19,836 nt of DNA from Neocallimastix lanati (nom. inval.) (GCA_016946835.1 JACVTC010000544.1:1-19836), one strand, 5' to 3'. Shown: positions 1-11,122, counted from the stretch's first letter. Notes: generated by a model from the letters alone, not told the origin. Made by a program: numbers and translations.

Positions 1-166
1 GTGGGAGGTATTAAAGAATAATAATTAATAATTAAAATATTAATAAATTATAATATTTATAATTATTATGGTATAAAAAAAAATAGTATAAGAAATTAAT
101 AATACCACAAAATTTTAATATATATATATGTATATATTTATATATTTATTATTATTATAATTACTA

Positions 167-208
<42 letters not shown>

Positions 209-3200
209 ATTATATTTATTATTATATAATAAAGAACGGTTGATAATAGAATATTAAGTGATACTTGGATATTTAATTTAAATCAACGCTCTTGGAGAAA
301 ACCATTATTAGTTAGAAATGAAAATGATAATCATCCTCCTGGTCGTTATGGTATGGTGTATGGTAATGATGAGCCACCATCAAATTCTTATCGTAATGCA
401 TTCGTAATTACCCATGGTATAGGTTCCAACCAACAAATTTATAATGATGTTTGGAGTTTTGATTTTATACGAGAATGCTGGTAGAAATAAAAGCTACAGG
501 TAATAAAAATATATACTAAATATAAAAAAAAAAAAAAAAAAAAAAAATTTAATAATAATAAATGCATATAAATATATAGAACTCTAGTAATTTATTAACA
601 ATAATACCAAATTTAAAAATGAAATAAATATATATATATAAATATATTTATTAAAATAATTTTAAATATTTAGGTGATATACCAGAACCAAGATATAATG
701 CAATTGGTGTTATTGATTTAACAAGAATGTCTCATTTAAATCAAATGTCCACAGAATATTTAATTTTCAGTCATGGAAAAAATAAAAGTAAATATTTTAC
801 TGATACATATATATTAAAATTGGATGGTAGAAGTCAACAAGGTGATTATTCTCAACTAACTGCTGAATGGATAAAATTAAATACAAGTAATGCTCCATCA
901 TTAAAAGATGGTGCCACTGGTGGTGTTCTTTCAGATGATCGTTTGGTAGTATTTGGTGGATGTGAAGAAAAAGGAAATTGTAATGGTAATGGTTATTTCT
1001 TAGATATTAATTTTGATTATTTAAGAACAAACGTTGAAACTGATGTTAAATGGAAAGAAATTAAAAACGAATGTATAAGGCCAAAGGCATATGCTGCTTC
1101 TGTCCGAGGTTCTGATCAAAGAATTACAGATTATATTGAAAATGATCGTCTCATTATATTTGGGGGATTAACAGAAACGAAATATGGCACTGATTCTCTT
1201 GGTGAAATTTCTATATTTGATATGGATAAGGTAAAAAAAAAAAAAAAAAGTTATTTTTTTTTTTTTTTTTTTATGTAATTTATTTACTATATTAATCTTT
1301 ATTTATACGTTTAAATATAATAAATCAAATAATAATAATAAATAAATATTTATTTATGTATTTATTTATTTCTATTTTTAAACAAACAACCAAAATAAAT
1401 AAAATAAAAATAAAATAAAATAAATAAAAAAGAAAAAATTCTTTGGAGTTCAACCATCTTCAAAAAATGATAAAGAATTCCCAAAAGCCACAAAAGGAGC
1501 TAAAATGATTGCTACTGCACCAAAAAGTGGAGAAACTAATGGTTTTTCAATTATACTATATGGTGGTGAACCTATTGATGATGATCAATGGTCCACAAAT
1601 ATATGGAAACTTGATGTTTCTAATAATTTTTCTTATTATCCTACACCTCCAGAAGGTGTTACGATGACAGATTGTTATACTATAAAAGAAGTTTCAGAAA
1701 AAATTAATTTTGATGATGATCAAAAAGTTGATACATTATTAACTAAAAAAGAAAGCATTGGAACTTTATTATTATTTATATTATCTTTAATCGGTATACC
1801 AGTTTTAATTATTTGTTCAAGAGCTTTAAATTGTTTTACTGAAAAATGGAAAATAATTTTCTTAACTCTTGGTACTCTTAATATTATATTATTGATTTTC
1901 AATTTAATCTTTTCTTCTAAATCAAAAGGATTCATTTTATACTCGAAAATTATTCTTCTTTGTTTGATGTTAGTATATATGGTTTTCCCATTTATAAGAC
2001 CAAAACAACCAGTGATTGACATAAATCAAGACGAAGTGAATGCAGCTGGTGTACCAATAGAAAAAAATATAGAAGAAAAAAATAAAAAGAAAATCCCTAC
2101 TTCTTCATCTTCTTCTCTATTAATAAATCCTTCAATAAAAAATAATCAAGTTAATAGTGTAGCTTCTGAAATTAATGGAGAAAATGAAAGTGTTCAATCG
2201 ACCCCTATGAATGGAACGAGAAATTTAACTGTTGATAGCAAATATGGAAGTACCAATAACAAAGATGGTAATAATTCCGAAAAAAGAGAATCCTTCCTTT
2301 CCCCAGTATTTATTAATCCAAGTATAAAAGAGGAAGCTGAAGAAGATGACGAAACTGAAGACGTGGGAGATTCTGAAATAGAAGAAGATGAAGATGAAAT
2401 TATTAAAAAAAAATATTTATCACATGCCAAGATCTGGTTGTATTTGTTAAGAATAATCGGCTTCATTATTTTAGTCACTCTAATTATTCTTACATTATTA
2501 GTATCCTCTTCTGATGAATCTAAACTTCAAAATAAAAAAATTTTTATTTATATTTGGATAATTCTAGTTGCAATTTTATATATTGTTGCTATTATTATTG
2601 CTAGAAGGAAGCCTTTATTGAAAGCAAGAAAAATATCTTTCCGTGCGAGTGAACCATTAGAACCTAATCGTACTAATTCATGGGCATTACCAGCCAACAA
2701 TCAAATGAAACGTTTTAGTATGGTTAGTGATAGTAGTTATGGTAAAACGAGTGCCTTTGATGATATTGGAAACGTTTCTGCCTATTCTCAGAGTGTTAGA
2801 AATTATAATGGTCTTAATATGGCTCAAAATACAAATAATACTAATATACCTGTTATTAATGGTTCGGGTAATAATAATGTCTCACCATCTTTAGGCTATT
2901 CTATTCCACCATTACCCGTTACTCCTGTCTATATGAATAATAATGGTCTTTTTTCTATTCAAGCAAATTATAAATTACCAAATCAAAGTCAGTCACAATC
3001 CTCTTCTCTTGTTAATCAAATTACTGATTCAGGAGTTTATAAAGCTTCTGAAATGACAAATATTCCTACTTCCAGTTCAGATTATCAATCCTATAAAGAT
3101 ATGAATAATATGAGTATGAATATGAACATGAATATGGCAATGAATAATAGCCAAATTCAAAATGTAAATAATATTAATAATAATAATATCACTATCATTA

Positions 3201-3664
3201 ATAGTAATAACAACAATAACGGTTTTAATAATAATAATGAAAAATATTCTTCTTCTTCTTCTTTAAATTCTTTAAACCTTAAAGAAGAAAAAATAAATAA
3301 TGGAAGTTTATTATATCCTTTACCAACCTCTACAAATAACATACCATCACCACTTTTTATTACAAATAATAATAATGGATCAATGATCACTTTATCTAAT
3401 TCAAATATTACTAATCCAAGTCCTCAATCTCAAACTCAACTTTTATCACAAAATTCAAGTTTATATATTTTACCAAGTCAAAATATATCTAATAGCCCCT
3501 CACCAGTATTAGAAGAATCCCCAATACAAATTAATACACCAATAGAACATGAAGGTAATTTAGATTTCCCTCAACGTAATGATACAATTGAAAATATGAA
3601 TGATAAAGAAGTCATGATGGTCATGACGGTACCCAAGAGAAAATTAACAGTTGTTAATATGTAG
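1..3664 (+). CDS. Kelch-repeat (beta-propeller) multi-pass membrane protein; 5' partial, apparent frameshift
   Basis: Exons read as <1-7, 235-499, 674-1230 and 1433-3664 (stop TAG); the gene starts upstream of the window. Exons 1-3 and the start of exon 4 encode kelch repeats: paired Gly after hydrophobic stretches (VVFGG, IIFGG, ILYGG), Trp/Asp blade motifs (SDTWIFNL, NDVWSFDF, NIWKLD) and the G-x-x-P-x-P-R-Y signature at the start of exon 3. Exon 4 then encodes hydrophobic segments near 1754-1825, 1850-1912, 1931-1999, 2432-2503 and 2540-2602, about five transmembrane helices, with an acidic loop (2330-2400) between the third and fourth. A tail of about 350 residues rich in Asn, Ser and Gln, with an alternating Met-Asn run near 3103-3150, follows. 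An N-terminal propeller outside and the tail in the cytoplasm is inferred. Near 478-483 the frame breaks (TGG then TAG); one missing base restores the kelch frame and the phase-1 donor at 500. Ligand and function are not recognised. Confidence 0.8.
1233..1272 (+). other. A17-GTTA-T19 inverted repeat at the kelch intron 3 donor
   Basis: Directly after the donor GT (1231-1232) of the 1231-1432 intron come 17 A, GTTA and 19 T. In the pre-mRNA these could fold into a long A:U stem beginning at intron position +3. The intron call rests on the in-phase join of exon 3 (ends 1230) to exon 4 (starts 1433). Whether the stem matters for splicing is inference. Confidence 0.6.
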
Positions 3665-3773
3665 AAAAGAAATAAAATAAAATAAAATAAAATAAATTAA
3701 AATAAATAAAAAAAAAAAAAAAAAAAAAAGTTAATATGTAGAAAAGAATTAAAAAAAAAAAAAAAAAAAAAAA
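3653..3773 (+). repeat. Duplication of the kelch stop-codon region plus A-run
   Basis: The 19 bases spanning the stop codon (GTTAATATGTAGAAAAGAA) occur at 3653-3671 and again at 3730-3748. The first is followed by AAAAT-type repeats and a 22-A run (3708-3729), the second by a 23-A run (3751-3773). This looks like a local duplication of the 3' end of the gene. Confidence 0.85.
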
Positions 3774-3795
3774 GTTATTTCCCTTCTATCATTTC

Positions 3796-3800
<5 letters not shown>

Positions 3801-3830
<30 letters not shown>
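3801..3830. repeat. (TA)n dinucleotide microsatellite
   Basis: An uninterrupted run of alternating T and A, about 15 units, lies downstream of the kelch gene. Similar tracts occur near 5941-5967, 15241-15266, 15450-15479 and 15890-15911. Confidence 0.9.
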
Positions 3831-3833
<3 letters not shown>

Positions 3834-3866
3834 TAGATTTAGAATAAAATAAATAAAATAAAATAA

Positions 3867-3990
3867 AATCATTAAATTCTTATTTATATTATTAAATATT
3901 ATTAATAAAATTTTTTTTAATTAAAAAAAAAAATACTAATAATAAATCAATAATAATAATAAATCATTATACTCTTATTTATATTATTAA
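3867..3990. repeat. 29-base direct repeat, two copies 95 bases apart
   Basis: The copies at 3867-3895 and 3962-3990 both begin AATCATTA and end TCTTATTTATATTATTAA or CTTATTTATATTATTAA; by eye they differ at two positions. They lie in noncoding sequence between the kelch and TatD genes and suggest a small duplication. Confidence 0.7.
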
Positions 3991-4870
3991 TAATTTTTTT
4001 TAAAAAATAAAAAAAAAATAAAATAAAATAAAAAAAAAAAAAAAGAAGTATTAATAATACTCTTTACAATAAATTTAAATTACCAAATTAGTTCTTTTAC
4101 GATATAAAAAATATATTATTATCAATATTAATTTATATAATTTTTTTTTTTTTTTTTTTTTAATTTTAAACTCAATAATTATAATTTTGCATCATCAATA
4201 AATGAAATAATTAGATTTATCATTTATTTTACTTATATAATAATTCTAATTATTATTTATTTTATTTTATTATATAGACATATTTTTCAAATTATATTAT
4301 TTTAAATAAAATATATACACATTAGTTTTATTTATTAGTAGTAATTTATCGTAATATCCTTATATATATATACATTTAGATTAGTATTTTAAAAATTTAT
4401 AATAATATAAAATAAAGAATATAATAATATTTTAATAAAGACTTTATACTATAAAAACTATCACATAAAAAATGTAATAATAATACAATTATTTCAATAA
4501 AAGCATGTATGATCTTTTAATCAACACTAATTTTATTTAATTTTTAATATTAATTTATTTCTGTTTATTTATTTATTTATTTATTTATTTTTTATTTATT
4601 TATGTATGCATATATTTATGAATTGTTATTCTTTTTTTCTCTATTTCTCTATTTAATTATAACCATATTTATAATAATAAAACATCACTCTTTTATAGAA
4701 GAAACTATAAAAATTTTTATAGTTTATATATATATATTTAATATTATTATTATTATTATTAATATTATTATTATTATTATAATTTTCAAATTATAAATAT
4801 ATATATCTATATATTTTAATATTTTGTGTAACCTCTTTTTTTAATTAGAAATATATAAAATAATTATTAT

Positions 4871-4905
4871 AAGGGTTAGATTATTATTTTTATTAATTTT
4901 TATTC

Positions 4906-4947
<42 letters not shown>
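4871..4947 (+). promoter_or_regulatory. Possible TatD promoter region: AAGGGTTAGA motif and T40 run
   Basis: AAGGGTTAGA at 4871-4880 is one of the few G-rich words in this spacer, and it is followed by 40 consecutive T at 4908-4947, ending 74 bases before the TatD start codon. Poly(dA:dT) tracts upstream of fungal genes are known to exclude nucleosomes. A promoter role here is inferred from position only. The same ten-base word recurs at 18306-18315, upstream of eS19. Confidence 0.3.
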
Positions 4948-4951
<4 letters not shown>

Positions 4952-5021
4952 ATTTTAATTATTTTAAAATTCTTTTAATTTATTCATATTAATCAATAGG
5001 AAAATAAATATATATAATATA

Positions 5022-5762
5022 ATGTCAGAACAAGAAAAAAAAATAAGATATATCGACTCTCATTGTCATATTAATTCAACTTTAAGAGAATCAAAAATTG
5101 AACCTAATCTTGAAGAATGGGAAAAATTTTACAAAACTTTTCCGGAAAGTTTTGAATGTTGTATTAACGTAAATTTTACACCAGAACTTATAGAAAGTGG
5201 TGTTCTCTATTCTAAAAATACTGATAATGTATATAGTGCAGTTGGTATTCATCCTTTAAATGCTGATTTATGGTCAGAACAAGTAAAAGAAACAATTATT
5301 CGTATGAAAAAAGAAGATGAAGACACTGGAGCAAAAAATATTAAAGATACCCCAAATCGTATTGTTGGTATTGGTGAGTGTGGTTTAGACTATTCCCATT
5401 GGAGTAAGATTGAAAAAAGTGTACAAAAACAAGTATTTATTGAACAAATTAAATTGGCTCACGAACTTCATTTACCACTTATTATTCATACACGTGATGC
5501 TGAAGATGATACTTGGGAAATCTTTCAAAAACATTTACCTCTTGATTTAGAAGTTCATATTCATTGTTTTACTGGTACCAAGGAATTTGCTGCTAAAGTT
5601 CTTGAAAAATACCCAAATGTATATTTTGGTTTTACTGGGGTTTGTACTTTTAAAAGTGGTAAAAATATAAGAGATGCTATGGAAATTGTACCTTTAAATC
5701 GAATTTTAGTAGAAACCGATTCTCCATGTAAGTACTTAAAAAAATCAAGAGATAATAAATAA

Positions 5763-5801
<39 letters not shown>

Positions 5802-6200
5802 GTTATTATTATTATTTGTTTATTTATTTATTTATTTTAATTAATAAGATATAAGTATCTAAATCATATTAAAATTAGAAATTCTATATTATTGGATTTC
5901 TATTTAATTTTAAAATCATTATAAAATCCTACTTTTCTTAAATATATATATATATATATATATATATTATTACTATTATTATTATTATTATTAATTATTT
6001 TATATGATAATTATATTAATATTATTTTATTTAATTACAATATAGTTTTGGCACCAGTTCCTTTCAGAGGTAAAGTTTGTAATTCTGGAATGATACCATA
6101 TACTATTAAGGTTATGGCTAAAACAATGAAAATTTCAGAAGAAGAAATGTATCAACATTGTTATGAAAACACAAAAAGATTATATAAAATTTTAAATTAA
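5022..6200 (+). CDS. TatD-family metal-dependent deoxyribonuclease (TATDN2-like)
   Basis: Exons 5022-5727 and 6046-6200 give 286 residues, a normal length for TatD. The intron (5728-6045) has a GTAAGT donor and an ATATAG acceptor, phase 1; reading through it gives a false stop at 5760-5762. Joining the exons restores ETDSPF-LAPVPFRGK, the C-terminal TatD signature. Metal-site residues of the TIM-barrel amidohydrolase fold are all visible: H14 and H16 (DSHCH), E119 (GECGLDY), H156 (IIHTRDA), H181 (HCFTG) and D233 (ETDSP). The family hydrolyses DNA as divalent-metal nucleases and is linked to DNA repair and apoptosis-like DNA degradation. The GECGLDYS and NVYFGFTGV blocks recall the C-terminal domain of animal TATDN2 more than TATDN1, from memory. 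No targeting signal is evident, so cytosol or nucleus is inferred. It is convergent with the EF-hand gene downstream. Confidence 0.95.
5763..5815. repeat. (ATT)n microsatellite in the TatD intron
   Basis: About 17 ATT units with a single GTT interruption, starting just after the false read-through stop codon inside the TatD intron. Confidence 0.9.
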
Positions 6201-6456
6201 AAATTGATTTATATATAAAAAATAAATATATAAAAAATAATAATAATATTAACATATATATTTGTATATAAATGTTAATAATGTATTATTTAAATCATAA
6301 ATATATTAAAAATTCTATATTTAAGAATAAATAATCTTAAATAATTCATATTAAAAAATTCATTGAAAAATAAATTCTTTAGGATATATGTAATTAGAAC
6401 AAATAAAGTAACAACAAAAACAACAATAACAATAATAACAATAATAATAATAATAA

Positions 6457-6521
<65 letters not shown>

Positions 6522-6835
6522 TTTTCAAATAACATATGATAATAAGAAATTATCTTTATCAAAAATATATATCTTTATCAAAAATATATTTTAATTTATT
6601 ATTTTCTTTTTTTATATAATTTATTGTTTCATTGATATATAGAAATATTTAATAATGAACATTATTTTTTAGATGAAACTTATTAAAAAAAAAAAAAAAA
6701 AAAAAAAAGCGTAATTAAATGAAATTTAAAAAAAAAAAAAAAAAAATTTTTATTTAATTATATAATTCAATTTATTTATTTATACTGAATGCCAAAAAAG
6801 TATAGGGTATAAAATGACATATCAAATAACAAATA
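6201..6835. other. Convergent intergenic region, TatD to EF-hand gene
   Basis: The 3' ends of two convergent genes face each other here and no gene is seen. AATAAA at 6221-6226, 21 bases after the TatD stop, is a candidate poly(A) signal, although such words are common in this base composition. The region also contains an AAC/AAT tract and A-runs at 6685-6708 and 6728-6746. Confidence 0.5.
6421..6522. repeat. (AAT)n / (AAC)n compound microsatellite
   Basis: AAC/AAT units grade into pure AAT units over about 100 bases, with one AAAAAT interruption. The poly-Ile ORF on the opposite strand (6290-6562) is an artefact of this repeat. Confidence 0.9.
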
Positions 6836-7838
6836 TTATTCTATTCCTTTGGACATTAAATTTTCAAATTCTTTATAATTTATCTATAGTTATTCATAAT
6901 TATAAATATTATATAATATTTAGTAAATATGTCATATACTTGGACATATATATATATATATTAATTTTTTTTTTCTTATACCTTTCCTTTTTTTTTCTTG
7001 TCAATTTCAAAAAAACATCTTACAGCCATAGTTTTATTAATAAAAGGTGCAATCTTCTCTATTATTTTCAAATACTTTTCTAAAGTAATATAGCCCTGGT
7101 CTAGGAATTTTAAGATATTTTTAATTAATGAAATTATTTGAATAATAAAATACTTTATAAATATGTATTTTATCTTTTTTAATATTTTATTTAAATATGC
7201 AATAAATCTATATATTAAATATATTTGAATTAAGCTTTATTGAAAACTTACATTCATTATCCATAGCTATAAATGCTTGATTAATTCTACTATCTCTACT
7301 TTGGAAATAATATTTATCTGCCATTAAATTACAAAATACTTCAAAATTTACACCTTATTTTATATATATATTATTATTATTATTATTATTGTATATATTA
7401 TTATTTTTATTTTTATTATTTTAAACATATTTATATTAAATTTCATTTTAATAATTAAAAACATTGTAATATTGGTTTTAGAAATTTAAAAATAAAATTT
7501 TTATATAATAAAAATTAAAATCAATATATTTTACATTTCTTATCAAAAGGCCAATTATCTTTAATTACTGAAATTTCATACTTTTTTTTTTTTTAAAAAA
7601 AAGAAGAAAGAAAGAAAGAAAGAATATATATATATTATTAATTTTATCTTTAATAATAATATAAATAATTCTAAAATATATTTTAATTAATAATAATAAA
7701 CCTTTGTAGGTCGATAACCCCATAAAGCTATGTATGCAATTTTAAAATCATTTTTTGTTAAATAGCCTTTTGATTCTTGGTCTGCATAATTAAATATCTA
7801 ATTTATTATTCATTTTTAATTAAAGATTCAATTGAATT

Positions 7839-7932
<94 letters not shown>

Positions 7933-8179
7933 TAAATAAAAAAAAAAAGCATATATATATATTAACAATTCAACATTTAATAAATTATTATTTTTTAATT
8001 TTATAAAAATAAAATTTAAATTTCAATCTCAATATTTAAAATTAAGAATATAATAGTAATTATTATTATTATTATTATTATTAATTTACTTTTTTTAAAT
8101 TAATAAATTGTTCATTTGTTAAAATATGTGAGGTAGTTATAAATGAATCCTTGATTTTTTTATTGAAATTTTCATTCAT
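6836..8179 (-). CDS. EFCAB11: EFCAB11-like EF-hand protein, complete, six exons
   Basis: Exons on the minus strand: 8179-8090, 7797-7702, 7580-7535, 7353-7252, 7100-6982 and 6883-6836 (stop TAA). They total 501 bases, 166 residues, close to the 163 of human EFCAB11. All introns are GT-AG (donors GTAAAT, GTTTAT, GTAAAA, GTAAGT, GTATAA) and the phases agree at every join. Exon 2 encodes an EF-hand (YADQESKGYLTKNDF, then ALWGYRPTK) that matches the human CDEDHKGYLSREDF...LFGYKPSK block. Exon 5 encodes QGYITLEKYLKIIEKIAP, and exon 6 completes the last EF-hand (EIDKKKKGK-INYKEFE). The loops keep D at position 1 and G at position 6, and the last has E at 12, but most D/N ligands at positions 3 and 5 are lost, so calcium binding may be weak. 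The function of EFCAB11 is poorly known; a signalling or flagellar role is only a guess. The human comparison is from memory. Confidence 0.9.
7840..7931. repeat. (AAT)n microsatellite in intron 1 of the EF-hand gene
   Basis: About 30 uninterrupted AAT units (ATT on the gene's strand) occupy roughly a third of the 292-base first intron (8089-7798). Confidence 0.9.
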
Positions 8180-8486
8180 GATTATTTGTTTAAAAATTTT
8201 TTGTGTATTTTTTTTTTTATTATTAAAATTTTTAATTTATTTTTTTAAAATTTAAATTTTAAACATTAAAATAACATGTGTGGATTATGATTTTTAATAA
8301 TAAAAATTAATTTATAACAAAATATAATACAATTAAAACAATGAATCTAGTACATTTCAGCAATGTAGCGTATTTTAATATGTGGCTTGATTTTTTAATA
8401 ATTAGATATGTAGTATTCTTTTTTTTATATATAATTTATTAATATTCAATTGTAAAAATAATTTTTTATAATTCTTTTTTAATAGA

Positions 8487-8571
8487 ATATATTATTATTT
8501 CTTTTGAAATAGTTATTTAATAATATTTAATTGAAAAAATATATTATTATTTCTTTTAAAATAATTATTTA
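8487..8571. repeat. 33-base direct repeat, two copies 52 bases apart
   Basis: The copies at 8487-8519 and 8539-8571 both start ATATATTATTATTTCTTTT and end TTATTTA, with two differences (GAAATAG versus AAAATAA). They lie 5' of the EF-hand gene. Confidence 0.75.
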
Positions 8572-9385
8572 TATGTATATTTATGATTGTATAGAATTTC
8601 TTAAAAATGTATGGGTTTATTTTAAAATATATATAAGCCATATTTCCAAATGCACTATATTCATATTTTTTATTAATATTTGTATATTGAAATAATACAA
8701 TAAGTAATAAATGAATTTTGTAAATAAAATGTATTGTCCATATACAAATTAAATATATTATAAATAAATTTAATGAAAAATTTAATGCTAATGTTATTAT
8801 TAATATTTAATTAGAACAATCAGAATATGATAATATACAATATAAAAAATTGTTATAATGATAATATAATAATAATATTAGTTAATAATGATAATATTTC
8901 TACAGCAACTACACCTACTACTATTTCTACTACTATACTACTTGAAACTAACGATAATAATGTAAAAGTTTGTAATAATGATACTACATTAATAGTAATA
9001 ATAGTTATAATAATATAATAATATAAAATTATAAATACTACTACAACTACTATTATACTAAAACCAATAATAATATACATAATAATAATAATAATATATA
9101 TTAATACTATTAAATAATAATAACAATAATACTAACAATAATAATTATATTATTAAATGATGATAATAATAGTAACTATAATATTAATTAATTTAATGGA
9201 AAACAAGAAAAGTAATATTTTCTTATTAATATTTTATTAAATAAATCTTATTGTAGATGTATGTATTAATGACATAAAGATTATTTGAATGGTATTTATA
9301 TAATATTAAGGTTTAGAAATCTAATTAATCTATATAATGATATTAAATTTAATTAAACTATAAAAAGATAAACTATTTTAAATTT

Positions 9386-9526
<141 letters not shown>

Positions 9527-10995
9527 GGTTAATTTTCATGAATCAAAAAATAAGAAAAAAAAAAAAATTGAAAAAAAAAAGAAAATAAAAAATATTACAT
9601 AAAAAATGTATACTAATCAGTTGTAGGTAAATTTGTATTAGTATTAAAAAAAAATATAATAAAATATTTGTTGGTCAAAACTGAATTATAATGACTAAAA
9701 CAATGAAACATCTTTTTTTAAATTATAAAATATTTAAAATGATTACAATATAAATGTTATATCATCTAATATATAATATATGCAAATAAATTAATGAATG
9801 CCATTTTATTTTACACAATTCTATCTATAATGAAATCATACGAGATATTCATAAAATTTTTATTTTTATCTTTTTATAACATGGTAAAATATTCTGTTAA
9901 AGTTTATTATTTAATTTTTTTTTTTTTTTTAAAAAAGAAACTTTATATAAATATTTAAAATTAGAGAATGCTTTATACCACTATAGTTTTTTTTTTTTCT
10001 TTTTCTATGTTTTAATATACATAACATCACTTATATATAAATGTATTTTTTATATATAATTATATATATATTATTTTTTATTTTTATTACGTTTAGTAAA
10101 AATTTTTGTAATTAATTTTGATTTAATAATAAATATTGATAATACAACTAAAATATAAAATAATATATAGTAGCGTAGTAATAAAATATTTATACATTTA
10201 TATTAAATTGTTAATAAATATACTAATTTATTTTGATTATTAATATATTTTTAAATGTATATAATTTCCAATAAATACAATCATTATTAATCATCCATTT
10301 TATGAAATAAAATTTATATATTGAAATATATTATATAATAAATAAGTTTTAATACAATATATATACATTATATTTTCTAATTTTCATTTTCCATTATATA
10401 CTAAAAATTTCTTTTTTTTTTTTTTTTCTTTTTTATTTTTAACTCGTTTTATATTATTTTTTATTAATATTATTATAAATCATTTAAATAAAGAATTATT
10501 AATATTATTAATTCTTAATAATAGGAGCAACAATAATAATTACCTTTTGCTATTTAGAGTACAATATAAAATAAATAATAATATTTATAATCAATGAAAA
10601 TAAATAATATTTTTTAATTATTAGAAAGATAAAATTTATACAAATATTATTTAAAAATCGTTGATGTACATATATTATTTTTAAAAGTTATAATTATATT
10701 ATGGTAAAGATAAAAAAAAAATTCTTATAAAACTCTTTTATGAATAAATGTATTGCTTTACAATAGAATTAAGGAATAAAAAAATATAATCTAAAAAGAG
10801 AAATAACATAATCATTCAGAAAAGCAATCAATAAAAATAATAATAATAATAAAAAAAAAAAAGAATGAAAATTAAAATTAAGTAAAAACAAAAATATACA
10901 AAAATTTACACTCATAACATCTTTATATTATGGAACAATATATTAGTTTGGACTGTATAAAATAAATAGATTTAGTGATATGAATCAATTAAAAG

Positions 10996-11025
10996 TCAGT
11001 TTTATATAACATATTAGTAATATGA

Positions 11026-11070
<45 letters not shown>

Positions 11071-11122
11071 ATTTATATAACATATTAGTAATATGAAATA
11101 ATAAAAAATCAATTTATATAAC
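10996..11122. repeat. Three-copy AT-rich repeat separated by a 39-A run
   Basis: A unit beginning TCAATTTATATAAC and ending TATTAGTAATATGAA occurs at 10996-11026 (as TCAGTTTTATATAAC) and at 11068-11097. A truncated third copy lies at 11109-11122. A run of 39 A (11029-11067) separates the first two. Confidence 0.85.

Larger units (their letters stand above)
3665..5021. other. Intergenic region, kelch gene to TatD gene
   Basis: No gene is seen in these 1.36 kb. It holds the duplicated stop region, a (TA)15 tract at 3801-3830, a 29-base direct repeat, T-runs near 4141-4160 and 4908-4947, and A/T-only spacer. The + strand ORF at 4602-4796 is low-complexity Ile/Tyr/Phe sequence with no splice partner and is not supported. 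Confidence 0.6.

Noticed and set aside
4602-4796. Plus-strand ORF of 64 residues with a hydrophobic look
   Set aside because: Hydrophobicity comes from ATT/TTT codons in A/T-only DNA, and its end is a poly-Ile microsatellite.
6814-7083. Plus-strand ORF of 89 residues
   Set aside because: It is antisense to exons 5 and 6 of the EFCAB11-like gene and has low-complexity Tyr/Ile/Phe composition.
8341-8442. Short plus-strand ORF starting MNLVHFSNVAYF
   Set aside because: It is about 32 codons, ends in T-run-derived Phe, has no recognisable motif and lies in the promoter side of the EF-hand gene.
8827-9080. Overlapping ORFs on both strands rich in Asn/Ile/Thr or Ile/Val
   Set aside because: They follow from AAT/TAC-type repeats; there is no family motif, splice partner or coding-like composition.
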